In this document: positions 7,887-16,998 of the stretch, piece by piece
Numbering within the stretch: the first letter of the stretch is position 1
Layout of the letters: each line of letters starts with the position of its first letter
Translations under genes and position numbers: made by a program
Notes under the pieces: generated by a model
What the model was told of the DNA's origin: nothing
Database searches by the model: none
Seen by the model: the letters and a program-made list of their open reading frames with translations, nothing else
Assembly: GCA_910584235.1 (NCBI GenBank)
Contig: CAJTZD010000003.1
Coordinates: 1 to 64,000 of the forward strand
Direction of reading: 5' to 3'
From: an uncultured Acetatifactor sp.
GTDB lineage: Bacteria > Bacillota > Clostridia > Lachnospirales > Lachnospiraceae
DNA length: 64,000 nt

Positions 7887-9641
7887 TCATGTCCCCATTT
7901 GAACCCGATAAATCTCCCGATACATAGGGCAGTTCTCCAGCAGCTCCTCATGGGTGCCGTGGCCGATGATTTTTCCCTCTTCCAGAACGATGATGTCGTC
8001 CAGGCTCATGATGGAGCTGATACGCTGGGCCACGATGATCGTAGTGGTGTCCGCGTGATGCTCTCTGATGGCTTTCCGCAGGGCGGCGTCCGTCTTGTAG
8101 TCCAGCGCGCTGGAAGAATCGTCCAGAATCAATATATCCGGGGCCGCCGCCAGCGCCCTGGCGATCAGCACCCTCTGGCGCTGGCCGCCGCTTAGGTTGG
8201 CCCCTCTTACCACAGCCTTATGTTCGTATGTATCCTCATACTCCCGTATGAAGTCCCGGGCCCTGGCGTCCGCCGCTGCGGCGTCCATCTGCTCCGGAGA
8301 CACGTCCCGCCCGAAAGCGATATTCTCCTTTAAGCTGTCCGCAAAAATCACGTCATTCTGGAACACCACACCGAACATCCTGTGCAGCGTGTCCTTGTCA
8401 TAGGTGCGCACGTCCTTTCCGTCGATGAAGACAGCACCCTCGTCCGCGTCGTAGAAGCGCATCAGCAGGTTGATGATCGTGGTCTTACCGCAGCCGGTGG
8501 CGCCGATGATGCCAAGCGTCCCGCCCTTTTTGATGGAAAAGTCGATATCGTCCAGGGACTTCTGCCGCCACTGGCCGTCGAATTTAGAGGCGTCCGTCCC
8601 CGCCGTTTCCCTGCCGTAACTGAAGCCCACATGATCAAAGACAATATAGTCTTCCCGCTCCGTCACCGCAGCCTCCTCTTCCGGCAGCGGCACCAGCTCA
8701 TCCTCCGCATACACCACCGCCGCAATTCTGGACGCGGACGCATTGGCCTTGGACAGCATCATGAAGACCCGGTTCAGGCCCATGACTCCCATGGATATCA
8801 TATTGAAATAAGTGAGAAAAGCCAGGATGACCCCGGGCTTGGTGACGCCCCCATTGACCCTGACAGCGCCCACCACCACCACAATGGTCAGGCCTACGTT
8901 CAGCACAAAGGTCATCAGCGGCCCCGGCAGGGCCATGACGATGCCGGCCCGGATGTCCTTTCCCGCCATCTGCTCGTTGGCCGCCCCAAAGCGGCGGCTT
9001 TCGTAGTCCTCCTTGGAGAGGGCTTTCACCACCCGGATGCCGGTGATGTTCTCCCGCATGATGCGCACGATGTCGTCCACACACTGCTGCACCTTTTCAT
9101 ACAGAGGAATGCCTTTCCAGGACACGAACACCACCAGCGCGATCATGATGGGCGCCAGGATGCACAGCACCGATGCCAGCCCCACATCCATGGTCAGAGT
9201 AATCGCAATGCCCCCGATCAGCAGGATAGGAGCCCTGACCCCCATAGCCTGGAAACTGCGGATGAAGTTCTGCACATTGTAGGAGTCCGAGGTCATCCGG
9301 GAGTTCAGTGACGGCAGGCCGAATTCGTCCACCTGGTTTCCCGATAATCCCAGGGACTTCCAGAAGAGGTCCCTGCGGATTTCATAGATGCTCTCTTTCG
9401 CCACCTTGGTGGACATCCGGTTGGATTTCACATTGCTCTGGCGCACGAAGACAGCCAGGGCGATCATCACTGCGCCCCAGCCAAAAATCAGCGCCCCGCT
9501 TTTCCTCGGCACCACATCGTCCACCATATGCTCCAAAACATAGGGGAGCATCAGCTCCCCCAGGGCGGCTATGGACTTGATGGTCATAGCCACGATTATC
9601 ATTCCGCGGTATTTTTTCAGATACGAAAATATGAACTTCAT
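7887..9641 (-). CDS. ABC exporter half-transporter (degenerate-site subunit of a heterodimer)
   Basis: This 584-residue protein has six transmembrane helices (about residues 15-300) and a C-terminal ATPase domain. Walker A is GATGCGKT and the signature LSGGQRQ is canonical. Walker B, however, ends ILILDDSSSALD, with Asp where the catalytic Glu should be, and the H-loop position reads VAQRISS, with Gln in place of His. This is the pattern of the subunit that supplies the non-hydrolysing site in heterodimeric exporters such as TM287/288 or BmrCD. Its complement is the protein at 5305-7074, which has a normal Glu and His but a degenerate signature. The start at 9641 is preceded by AAGGTG. Confidence 0.9.
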   Translation of the reverse strand: MKFIFSYLKKYRGMIIVAMTIKSIAALGELMLPYVLEHMVDDVVPRKSGALIFGWGAVMIALAVFVRQSNVKSNRMSTKVAKESIYEIRRDLFWKSLGLSGNQVDEFGLPSLNSRMTSDSYNVQNFIRSFQAMGVRAPILLIGGIAITLTMDVGLASVLCILAPIMIALVVFVSWKGIPLYEKVQQCVDDIVRIMRENITGIRVVKALSKEDYESRRFGAANEQMAGKDIRAGIVMALPGPLMTFVLNVGLTIVVVVGAVRVNGGVTKPGVILAFLTYFNMISMGVMGLNRVFMMLSKANASASRIAAVVYAEDELVPLPEEEAAVTEREDYIVFDHVGFSYGRETAGTDASKFDGQWRQKSLDDIDFSIKKGGTLGIIGATGCGKTTIINLLMRFYDADEGAVFIDGKDVRTYDKDTLHRMFGVVFQNDVIFADSLKENIAFGRDVSPEQMDAAAADARARDFIREYEDTYEHKAVVRGANLSGGQRQRVLIARALAAAPDILILDDSSSALDYKTDAALRKAIREHHADTTTIIVAQRISSIMSLDDIIVLEEGKIIGHGTHEELLENCPMYREIYRVQMGT

Positions 9642-9714
9642 GTCTATACACCTTGCGCGCTCCGGCGCATATCAAAACAAAATTTTGAAAGCGCACTTCT
9701 TTCAAATGTCATAC

Positions 9715-10452
9715 CTAATTGTAATCCACCCCTATCAGGCAAAGCCCCGCCGCCGGAGCCGTAGGCCCTGCTTTCTGCCGCACAAAGCCCGTGAGGGATT
9801 CCTTTACTTCCTCCAGGGTCACATTGCCGTAGCCCGCTTCCAGCAGCACCCCCACCATGATGCGGACCATGTTCTGGAGGAATCCGTTGCCGTGGAACGT
9901 GAAATACAGGTACTCCCCCTCTCTTTTGATCTCTATACGGTCTACATTGCGCACCGTGGACTTCTTCATCTTGGGATTTATGCAGAAATTCCGAAAGTCA
10001 TGCTCCCCCCGCAGAAGCTCCGCCGCCTGCTGCATCTTGGAAAGGTCGGGCCGCTCGTCCAGCCTGACACAGTACTTCCTGTCAAACACGGACTTCACCG
10101 CCCCTTCCTGGCAGGTATAGCGGTAGGTCTTGCCCGTGGCGTTGTACCGGGCATGGAACCTGTCCGCGGCCTCCCTGACCTCCCGCACCGCAATGTCGTC
10201 AGGCAGATACCGGTTCATGTAATCCCGGATCTCCCCGCAGCTCATCTTCGTCTCCAGCCAGGCGTTGGCCACCATGCCTTTGGCGTGGACGCCGGCGTCC
10301 GTGCGCCCCGCCCCGATGACCTCCGTTTCTTTTTTGCACATCAGGCTAAGCACATGCTCAAGCTTGCCCTGAATGGTGTTCTTCTCCGGCTGGCGCTGCC
10401 ATCCGTAATACCGGCTTCCGTCATATTCCAGCAAAAACCTGAAATTCTTCAT
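9715..10452 (-). CDS. truA: tRNA pseudouridine(38-40) synthase TruA
   Basis: This 245-residue enzyme isomerises uridines 38-40 in the tRNA anticodon arm. It shows the family start (FLLEYDGSRYYGWQRQP) and the catalytic motif GAGRTDAGVHA near residues 45-55, whose Asp is the nucleophile. Later family blocks FTFHGNGFLQNMVRIMVG and GLCLIGVDY are also intact. ATG 10452 was chosen because GGGAG lies upstream and MKNFRFLLEYDG is the normal TruA beginning; a longer form to 10530 is unsupported. It precedes the ABC exporter gene at 9641 by 73 bases and may be co-transcribed with it. Confidence 0.95.
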   Translation of the reverse strand: MKNFRFLLEYDGSRYYGWQRQPEKNTIQGKLEHVLSLMCKKETEVIGAGRTDAGVHAKGMVANAWLETKMSCGEIRDYMNRYLPDDIAVREVREAADRFHARYNATGKTYRYTCQEGAVKSVFDRKYCVRLDERPDLSKMQQAAELLRGEHDFRNFCINPKMKKSTVRNVDRIEIKREGEYLYFTFHGNGFLQNMVRIMVGVLLEAGYGNVTLEEVKESLTGFVRQKAGPTAPAAGLCLIGVDYN

Positions 10453-10691
10453 CTGTTTTCTCCCATCCCATAAAATATGCTCCCTCGCTATTCTTCTATT
10501 ATAAGACAGGATTCTCCGGAACGCAAACATAATCTTGCCGGCACTTCCATTCTCCTGTATCTCCTGCCTCGCTTTGTCCGGGGCCTATTTTGCTGCAAGT
10601 CAACAGCCCCGCTGCAGGCAACGGAGCATCAAGCTTACAACGCGGCAGTCGCAAAGCCATATTCTATGACTTTAATGTGCATGCAAGCATG

Positions 10692-10777
10692 CCCGCCTGG
10701 CTCGTTGCTCAACGAGCAACGTTTGCTCGCGGGAATCAAATAAGCAGTGTGCCAAAACCGCGGTCTTGGCACACTGC
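10692..10777. repeat. Cluster of perfect inverted repeats
   Basis: Three nested or adjacent palindromes lie here. CCCGC (10692-10696) pairs with GCGGG (10729-10733) and encloses CGTTGCTC/GAGCAACG (10703-10721, 3-base loop). A separate perfect 12-base stem, GCAGTGTGCCAA with TTGGCACACTGC, spans 10744-10777. The last hairpin lies 22 bases after the stop of the oxidoreductase gene and may end its transcript, although the T run behind it is weak. The remaining 10453-10691 stretch shows no gene. Confidence 0.6.
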
Positions 10778-10798
10778 ATCAGGTCTCTCCCGGCACGA

Positions 10799-11860
10799 TC
10801 AGTCCAGTACAATCTCCCTGTGCTGTTCGGCCGAGTCATAGATGGCCTGCAGAATCCTGGCTGTCTTCAGCACGGTGTCGATATGAGAGGGAAGCTTCTC
10901 GCCGGTGCGGATGCACCTGACGAAAGAGTCGATCTCTGTCCGGAACATGTCCTCGCTCTTACCATCTGGCGTGAACTGCACCAGCGCGTCATGCTCTGCC
11001 GTATATACCGTGAAGTCCCCGCCGTACTGCAGGCGGATGCCGCCTTTGTCGCCCATGAAGTCGATATAGGTCTCTTTTTCGCCGATGTTCTGCGCCCAGG
11101 CCCCGTGCAAGGTGAAAGTAGGCCCGTCGGTGCGGATCAGGGCAGTGACAGAATCGTCTACATCATAGATGCCGTCCCTGACAGGAGGGCCTGCCCACAT
11201 GTCCTTGTAGGTATATCCCTGGATGTCTTTGCCCAGCCTGCAGAAAGTCTCGCCGGACACCGTAAGGGCCTTGGGGTCTCCCAAGCAGTACATAGTCAAA
11301 TCCAGATAGTGCACGCCCCAGTCGATGAGCACGCCTCCGCCGGAAATCTCCTTGGTGGTAAAGGCTCCGCCCAGCCCCGGGATGCTCCTGTGGGCACGGA
11401 AGCTGATATACACATGATAGACCTCGCCCAGGCGTCCCTCTTTGATATACTCGCGAATGCGGTTCACCTGATTGTTGAACCGGTTCACCACGCCGATGTT
11501 GAGCACCTTGCCGCTCTCGTGCTGCGCCTGCTGCATGGCCACGGCCTCCTCGTAGACCCTGGCGGCGGGCTTCTCGCAGAGCACGTTCTTGCCGGCTTTC
11601 AGCGCGTCTATGGAAATGACCGAATGCATCTTGTTGGGCGTACAGACGGACACTGCCTCCACCTCCGGGTCAGCCAATACATCTCTGTAGTCAACCACGG
11701 CTGTACCGCAGCCGTATTCCTCCACGGCAGCCTCCGCCCGCTCCGGGATGATGTCGCAGAAATACTTGATCTCCACATCCTCGTTCTTCATGTAGGCAGG
11801 GATGTGTGCGCTGTTGGCAATGGTTCCGCAGCCTATCACTGCCACTTTCATTTTGTCCAT
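10799..11860 (-). CDS. Gfo/Idh/MocA family oxidoreductase
   Basis: This 353-residue cytosolic enzyme is an NAD(P)-dependent sugar or inositol dehydrogenase-like protein. The Rossmann motif VAVIGCGTIANSAH is at residues 5-18. The catalytic-lysine motif CEKPAA is near residue 95, and GGGVLIDWGVHYLDL, which carries the usual D and H, is near 175-190. The C-terminal half is the alpha/beta domain of the family. ATG 11860 has AAAGGAG nine bases upstream. The neighbouring genes (truA, HAD phosphatase) do not reveal a substrate. Members of this family act on very different sugars, so no specific reaction can be assigned. Confidence 0.88.
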   Translation of the reverse strand: MDKMKVAVIGCGTIANSAHIPAYMKNEDVEIKYFCDIIPERAEAAVEEYGCGTAVVDYRDVLADPEVEAVSVCTPNKMHSVISIDALKAGKNVLCEKPAARVYEEAVAMQQAQHESGKVLNIGVVNRFNNQVNRIREYIKEGRLGEVYHVYISFRAHRSIPGLGGAFTTKEISGGGVLIDWGVHYLDLTMYCLGDPKALTVSGETFCRLGKDIQGYTYKDMWAGPPVRDGIYDVDDSVTALIRTDGPTFTLHGAWAQNIGEKETYIDFMGDKGGIRLQYGGDFTVYTAEHDALVQFTPDGKSEDMFRTEIDSFVRCIRTGEKLPSHIDTVLKTARILQAIYDSAEQHREIVLD

Positions 11861-12233
11861 AGCTATGTTCTCCTTTCGGGCCCCTTCCATGCCGCGGGTC
11901 TTATGCGCAGTCTCAGGGCGCCATGCGTATCTTCATTCTGCCATATACTTAGTAAAAAGACAATACCTTTTTGTTACTTGTGAAAATCCTGAATTTCTGA
12001 ATATAACTGGCAGCTTTGGGCGAAACGGAATGACAGATGCCTTAAAGCAGCCGGAGGAACGCTTTAAAAGAACCCGGGTTCCGGACGGCGCAAAGGGCGG
12101 ACATTCCTGTCCGCCCCATTTCAGCCTCTGTATGCAGCTTTCACTATTCTGGCAAAATTTTTCGCTGCTAAGGGCAGCGCGGACAATCTCCCCGCTGACG
12201 GAGCAGCTCTTATTTATCGCAAATCTGTAGTCT
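11861..12233. other. Intergenic region with a GC-rich hairpin
   Basis: This gap of about 370 bases lies between the HAD gene and the oxidoreductase gene. A perfect 9-base stem, GGGCGGACA and TGTCCGCCC with a TTCC loop, lies at 12095-12116. No T run follows on either strand, so it is not a classic terminator. I see no convincing gene; a long open frame that crosses into the HAD gene has no family-like content. Confidence 0.5.
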
Positions 12234-12944
12234 TTATAAAATAAGTCCCCTGACTTTCCGGAAGTCCCCGTCCATAACCCGGTAGGTGGACTCCACCCGG
12301 CCATATTCCGCAGGGGATATGGCTGTGTGGATGTAGAGGGTGTCCATCCCCACAAGGCGGGCTCCGGCAATGTCCGCCGACTCATCGTTTCCGATCATGA
12401 TACTCTCTTTGGGATCCAGGGCATATTTCTGCAGAAGCCTTTCAAAGAATATCTTTGAGGGTTTCTTGCATCCCTGCTCCGAGGAAATGAAGATGCCGTC
12501 AAAATATTTCGTCAGGCCCAGCATCTCGATCTCCGGCCTGGTGAAGTCCGTCTGGGCGTTGGAGAGCAGATAGACTCTTTTTCCGCGCGCTCTAAGCTCC
12601 CCCAGAAATTCCTCCACGCCGTCATAGGCCCGGATATATTCTCTGGACAGCGCCCGGAACGTGACTGCCGTCATTTTCGTGAGAGTCTCGTTGCAGGCGG
12701 CGCCCTTTTCCAGATACAGCCTGGCGAACACCCTGGACAAGTCCGGCTCCGCCTCCTGTATCCCGATCCTCGCCGTCTCCTCCCCCTCTAAGCGGCGAAA
12801 CGCCGATGACAGCTCATCCGCCCCATAGGCCGCCCCCATGGCCCGGTAAATCTCGGCCATCTTCTGCCACAGGCAGGGGTTCTCCTCATCCGTGCGGATG
12901 TCCGCCAGCGTTCCGTAGAAATCGAAAATGTAATTCCGGTACAT
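12234..12944 (-). CDS. HAD-superfamily hydrolase (phosphatase-like)
   Basis: This 236-residue protein is a HAD-fold phosphatase of the YjjG/phosphoglycolate-phosphatase-like subgroup. Motif I is IFDFYGTLAD near residues 6-15; the second Asp of the usual DxD is replaced by Tyr (DFYGT), which is common in YjjG-like members. Motif II is VYLLSNAQTD, motif III is the Lys in GCKKPSKIFF, and motif IV is MIGNDESADIAGA. A helical cap domain lies between residues 20 and 95. ATG 12944 has AAAGGAG upstream. The metabolite substrate is unknown; nucleotide or sugar-phosphate dephosphorylation is typical of the group. Confidence 0.88.
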   Translation of the reverse strand: MYRNYIFDFYGTLADIRTDEENPCLWQKMAEIYRAMGAAYGADELSSAFRRLEGEETARIGIQEAEPDLSRVFARLYLEKGAACNETLTKMTAVTFRALSREYIRAYDGVEEFLGELRARGKRVYLLSNAQTDFTRPEIEMLGLTKYFDGIFISSEQGCKKPSKIFFERLLQKYALDPKESIMIGNDESADIAGARLVGMDTLYIHTAISPAEYGRVESTYRVMDGDFRKVRGLIL

Positions 12945-13030
12945 ATCGCTCCTTTCCAGGGCAAGCGTCCCTGATCGTCTCACGCAGCAAGCTTCCCCAA
13001 AATTTCCCTGGCCATTGCGTTCCCGCCGCC

Positions 13031-13068
13031 CAGTAGTCCCTCCGGCCGGGTGCCCGGAGGGACTACTG
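13031..13068. repeat. Perfect 15-base hairpin
   Basis: CAGTAGTCCCTCCGG (13031-13045) is the exact reverse complement of 13054-13068, with an 8-base loop. It lies between the GH133 gene and the HAD gene. No T run follows on either strand, so it may stabilise or process the RNA rather than terminate it. Confidence 0.6.
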
Positions 13069-13166
13069 ATTTGTAGCAAAACAGGCCCAAAGTTGCACCC
13101 GCCATCCTTGGAATTCCTACAGTCAGCCCACAGGGAATGCTTTCCTGCAAATTCCGCAGCCAGGCC

Positions 13167-15104
13167 TCAGGAGCGCAGCGCGTCATACACCCTGAGGATC
13201 TCCCCCACGCTCCAGGCCTGGGCGAAACACCCCTTGGAGGACACGGGATTGCCCCCGTCATAGATTTCCGGCAGCTGGCCGATACAGCCCTCCCGCAGGG
13301 CGGCTCCTATGCTCTCCAACTGCTCCCGCACATATGCTTTCGCCTCCGCCGTGTACCCATGAACTTTCAGATACGCCCGGTAATAGGCGCCCAGCGGAAA
13401 GACCCAGACCGTCCCCTGATGGTAGGCCAGATCCCGCTCCAGTTGGGGGCCCCCATAGAAAGGATGGAATTCCTGGTCTGCCGGATCCAGCGTCCGCAGT
13501 CCGTAAGGGGTATAGAGCTTGCTGAATACCACCTCCACCACCTGCCGCTCCTTTTCCGCCGGCAGTACGGAGAAAGGCAGGGACACTGCCCAGATCTGGT
13601 TGCAGCGGATCTGCAGGTCAGCCCTGGTACCGGACACCACATCTTTCAGGCATCCCGCCTCTTGGTTCCAGAACTTCTCTTCGAAGCTTTCCATCACCCG
13701 CTCCGCCATGCCCTCATAGTCCTTTTCGTCCTCGGGGAAGAACTTGCGAAATTCCCCCATGATACGCAGCGCATTGTACCAGTAGGCATTGATCTCCACA
13801 GGCTTTCCGTGTCTGGGCGTAGGCAAAATGTCTCCCACCCGCACATCCATCCAGGTCACCTGGTCATAGTCCTGTCCCGCCAGAATCAGACCGTCCTCAT
13901 CCATGCGGATACCAAAATCCGTCCCTTTTTCGTACCAGTCGATGATCTCTCTCATGGTCTGATAGGCGCTCTTTACCAGCACAGTGTCCTTTGTCTTCCT
14001 GTAGTATTCATACACTGCCAGGATAAACAAAAGCGAAGCGTCCACGGTATTGTATCCCGGCGCCTCTTTCCCTTCCGGGAACAGATTGGGCATCAGGCCC
14101 TTTTTGCAGTAGGCCATAAAGGTCTGCAGGATGCTCTCCGCCGTCTCATACTGTCCCGTGGCCAGACAGCATCCCAGCATGGCGATCATGGTATCCCTCC
14201 CCCAGTCCTCAAAGAAAGGGAAGCCCGCCAATATGGTCTGCTTGGCCGTGGAGGAGCGGTAGGAGATGAACTGGCCGGCAGCGGCCGCCAGGGTGCGGGC
14301 GGTGTCGTCCGCAAATCCGGCCTTTTCCCGCAGGGTCTCCCTGTACCGGCACATCTCTTCCCGCATCCGGGCCGGCCTGGACAGTCTGGGCAGCATGCCG
14401 TATACCATCTCCAGCTCCCCACCGGCCCCGGCTCCCACACGGCGGGAAATCTTGTGGTTCACCGCAGTGCGCCCCGTCTCCCGGCGCCCGTCGCAGTGGT
14501 CATAGGCATAGTACAATCCCTCCCGAAAGGTGAGGGGAAGTTCCCACAGATCGCCGTCTGTCCAGAAGTGGAGTGTCTGTCCGTTGGAGCTGATCTTCCC
14601 CTCCTCCAGGGTAAACGCCTGCTCCCGGGTAAGCAATGCGCCCTTGGGCACGAATTCCAGGTGGGGATAGACCTCCAGCACCGCCTCTTTTCCGGAATGA
14701 TTGCGGATTTCATAGGAAATTCCCACGGAATTCTCCCCCTGGGACAGCACCATTGTACGGACGATCTCTATGCCCTTTACCAGGTAGGTCCACCGGGGAT
14801 AATCCTCATAGGTAAACTTTGTCTGATACAGAAAGCCCTGCTCCCTGGCCTCGTCCAGATAATCCTGGCTGGACAGATGTACTTCCTCCTCCCCGATGAA
14901 AAGGATCTCCTCCAGCCGGTGAATCATGTTGTAGCGATGATTGGGAGAATGCACGCAGGCCATCAGCACCGCATGGTCATTCCGCCCGCAGGAGCCAATC
15001 ATAGTAAGCGATGAAAAACCGCCCAGACCATTCGTCATCAAAAAACAGTTTTCCTCGCCGCGCTCAAATGTCTTCCAGTCCTGTTTTCCATACACGAATT
15101 TCAT
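13167..15104 (-). CDS. Amylo-alpha-1,6-glucosidase / glycogen debranching enzyme (GH133)
   Basis: This 645-residue cytosolic enzyme is predicted to remove alpha-1,6 branch points from glycogen or branched maltodextrin. It shows the N-terminal GDE block (FLMTNGLGGFSSLT near residue 22) and the (alpha/alpha)6-barrel C-terminal domain. Characteristic blocks are FFEDWGRDTMIAMLG (about 350), GYNTVDASLLFI (about 405) and LAYHQGTVWVFPLGAYY (about 590); the GRDT acid and the YHQGTVW block are conserved in GH133. ATG 15104 has GGAGGG upstream. The gene follows malQ by only 32 bases, so the two enzymes are probably made together and process the same glucan in turn. Confidence 0.92.
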   Translation of the reverse strand: MKFVYGKQDWKTFERGEENCFLMTNGLGGFSSLTMIGSCGRNDHAVLMACVHSPNHRYNMIHRLEEILFIGEEEVHLSSQDYLDEAREQGFLYQTKFTYEDYPRWTYLVKGIEIVRTMVLSQGENSVGISYEIRNHSGKEAVLEVYPHLEFVPKGALLTREQAFTLEEGKISSNGQTLHFWTDGDLWELPLTFREGLYYAYDHCDGRRETGRTAVNHKISRRVGAGAGGELEMVYGMLPRLSRPARMREEMCRYRETLREKAGFADDTARTLAAAAGQFISYRSSTAKQTILAGFPFFEDWGRDTMIAMLGCCLATGQYETAESILQTFMAYCKKGLMPNLFPEGKEAPGYNTVDASLLFILAVYEYYRKTKDTVLVKSAYQTMREIIDWYEKGTDFGIRMDEDGLILAGQDYDQVTWMDVRVGDILPTPRHGKPVEINAYWYNALRIMGEFRKFFPEDEKDYEGMAERVMESFEEKFWNQEAGCLKDVVSGTRADLQIRCNQIWAVSLPFSVLPAEKERQVVEVVFSKLYTPYGLRTLDPADQEFHPFYGGPQLERDLAYHQGTVWVFPLGAYYRAYLKVHGYTAEAKAYVREQLESIGAALREGCIGQLPEIYDGGNPVSSKGCFAQAWSVGEILRVYDALRS

Positions 15105-15136
15105 CCAAGTTCCCTCCGCCTTATTGTCTACCGATT

Positions 15137-16909
15137 TCAGACCCGTTTAGACTCCGCCTTGATCTGCGAAGCCTTTTCTTTCGGCAAAGTTTTTTTTGCT
15201 TCGCCGGTTTCTTTCGCCTCTTTTACATCTTTTACATCTTTTACATCTTTTACATCTTTTACATCTTTTGCTTCTTTTGCGTCTTTTGCTTCTTTTTCTT
15301 CTTTTATGTCTTTTACGTCTTTTTCTTCTTTTCTTTCTTTCGCTTCTTTTGCTTTCTTCTCTTCCAGCTCTTTCAGCGCAAGCCGTTTCGCCTGCTCCTC
15401 TTTCAGCCGGATCTGCTCCTCCTCGGGCAGCCTGCTGCTGATCCTGGTGAGCCGGTAAATCTTTTCAATGGCGGCTTGATCCAGCATATCCGCCGACATC
15501 CGCCACTCCCAGTTCCCCCCAAGGGTGGAGGGATGGTTGATTCTGGCCTCGGCGTCCAGTCCCAGGTAATCCTGAACCGGCGTGATACAGGTGTTTGCCG
15601 AGCTCATCATGGCCATACGCACGAAATCCCAGTATTTCTCGGAATCCGGCGTGGAGGCATTGTCCATGTATTCCTCCGCGAACGCCTTTGACTCCTCGTC
15701 CAGCCCCTTGTACCACTGCACCAGCGTCTCATTGTCGTGGGTTCCCGTATACACCACGCAATTGCGGTCATAACTGTGCGGCAGGTAGTCTGTTTCCTCC
15801 CTGGGATCGAAAGCGAACTCCAGCACTTTCATGCCGGGATACCCGCTGTCCTTTAGCAGCTGCACCACGGTAGGCGTCAAAAAGCCCAGGTCCTCGGCAA
15901 TGATCTCCTTGTCCCCCAGTCTGCTTTGCAGCACCCGGAACAGCTCCATCCCCGGTCCTTTCTCCCAGTGGCCGTTCACGGCCGTCTCCTCCCCGTAAGG
16001 AATGCTGTAATACTCGTCGAATCCCCTGAAATGGTCGATTCTCACCACATCATACAGCTTGAAGCAGTAGTCAATCCTGCGGCACCACCACGCGAATCCG
16101 GTCTGCCTGTGGTAATCCCATTTGTACAGCGGATTCCCCCAAAGCTGTCCCGTGGCGGAAAAAGCGTCGGGCGGGCAGCCCGCCACGGCCACGGGCCTGG
16201 AATCCGCGTCGAGCTGGAACATCTCCGGATTGGCCCAGGCATCCGCCGAATCATAGGCCACATAGATGGGAATGTCCCCGATGATCCGGATGCCGTTCTC
16301 GTTGGCGTAGGCTTTCAGTTTCTCCCACTGGACATGGAACTGGAACTGGAGATACTTGTAGAATTCCACGTCGAAATAGCACTCTCTCCTATAATAATCC
16401 ATGGCATTGGGCCATCGCTTCCGGATGTCCTCCGCCCACTCCTCCCAGGCAGCCCCGTCAAAGCGTTTCTTCACGGCCATGAAAAGCGCATAGTCCTCCA
16501 GCCAGCCGGCATTCTCCTCCACGAAGCGGGCAAAGTCCGGATTCCGGGCGATATTGCTGCGCTCATAGGCCAGATGCAGCAGAGGGAACCGCTCTATGTA
16601 AAGCTTACCATAGTCGATTCGCGCCGGGTTCCGGCCAAAATCGCATGCCTCGCACTCCTGCCTCGTCAGCACGCCCTCCTCTATCAGCGCCTCCAGATCG
16701 ATGAAATACGGATTCCCCGCAAAGGAAGAAAAGGACTGATAAGGGGAGTCCCCATAGCTTGTGGGAGAAAGGGGCAGAATCTGCCAATAGCTCTGTCCCG
16801 CCTCTTTCAGCCTGTCAATAAAATCATATGCCTCTCTGGAAAAGCAGCCGATGCCGTACTTCGACGGCAGACTGGCAATCGGAAGCAGTATTCCGCTGGC
16901 TCTCTTCAT
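15137..16909 (-). CDS. malQ: 4-alpha-glucanotransferase (GH77) with a repetitive lysine-rich tail
   Basis: This 590-residue enzyme transfers alpha-1,4-glucan segments between maltodextrins. The GH77 catalytic residues are visible: the nucleophile Asp in VVRIDHFRGF, the acid/base Glu in IIAEDLGFLTP and the third Asp in TGTHDNET. The catalytic core ends near residue 495 (AIEKIYRLTRISSRLPEEE). After this comes an unusual tail of about 90 residues made mostly of Lys, Glu, Asp, Ala and Val, including five consecutive DVK units; the tail has no counterpart in ordinary MalQ. ATG 16909 has AGGAGG upstream. It lies between the pullulanase and GH133 genes. Confidence 0.93.
   Translation of the reverse strand: MKRASGILLPIASLPSKYGIGCFSREAYDFIDRLKEAGQSYWQILPLSPTSYGDSPYQSFSSFAGNPYFIDLEALIEEGVLTRQECEACDFGRNPARIDYGKLYIERFPLLHLAYERSNIARNPDFARFVEENAGWLEDYALFMAVKKRFDGAAWEEWAEDIRKRWPNAMDYYRRECYFDVEFYKYLQFQFHVQWEKLKAYANENGIRIIGDIPIYVAYDSADAWANPEMFQLDADSRPVAVAGCPPDAFSATGQLWGNPLYKWDYHRQTGFAWWCRRIDYCFKLYDVVRIDHFRGFDEYYSIPYGEETAVNGHWEKGPGMELFRVLQSRLGDKEIIAEDLGFLTPTVVQLLKDSGYPGMKVLEFAFDPREETDYLPHSYDRNCVVYTGTHDNETLVQWYKGLDEESKAFAEEYMDNASTPDSEKYWDFVRMAMMSSANTCITPVQDYLGLDAEARINHPSTLGGNWEWRMSADMLDQAAIEKIYRLTRISSRLPEEEQIRLKEEQAKRLALKELEEKKAKEAKERKEEKDVKDIKEEKEAKDAKEAKDVKDVKDVKDVKDVKEAKETGEAKKTLPKEKASQIKAESKRV
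15221..15265 (-). repeat. Five perfect tandem copies of a 9-base unit inside malQ
   Basis: The plus-strand unit TTTTACATC is repeated five times without change from 15221 to 15265. More diverged relatives of the unit continue to about 15350. On the coding strand each copy reads GATGTAAAA and encodes Asp-Val-Lys in frame. Because the unit is nine bases, copy-number change would lengthen or shorten the tail without a frameshift. Confidence 0.95.
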
Positions 16910-16954
16910 GGTCTTACCTCCTGGTCCGCTTTGACGGACACTTTCTTATTATTT

Positions 16955-16988
16955 AAAAAGGGGGCCGGCCTCCCGGCCGGTTCCTTTT
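16955..16988 (-). terminator. Rho-independent terminator after the pullulanase gene
   Basis: On the minus strand, GGAACCGGCC folds with GGCCGGCCCC around GGGA and is followed by five T. It starts about 11 bases after the pullulanase stop and lies ahead of malQ, so malQ and GH133 probably have a separate promoter or depend on read-through. Confidence 0.75.
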
Positions 16989-16998
16989 CAGACGACAT

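Noticed and set aside
10766..11983. 405-codon plus-strand frame opposite the oxidoreductase gene.
   Set aside because: It is a shadow of the Gfo/Idh/MocA gene, which has a Rossmann motif and a good ribosome site.
11933..12385. Open frame of 150 codons on the minus strand crossing into the HAD gene.
   Set aside because: It overlaps the real gene in another frame, has no ribosome site and no recognisable domain.
13137..15014. 625-codon plus-strand frame opposite the GH133 gene.
   Set aside because: The minus-strand protein has intact GH133 motifs; the opposite frame is low in hydrophobic pattern and has no start signal.
15221..15265. Short tandem repeats that might suggest a CRISPR array.
   Set aside because: The units are contiguous, nine bases long, without spacers, and are in frame inside a coding sequence.
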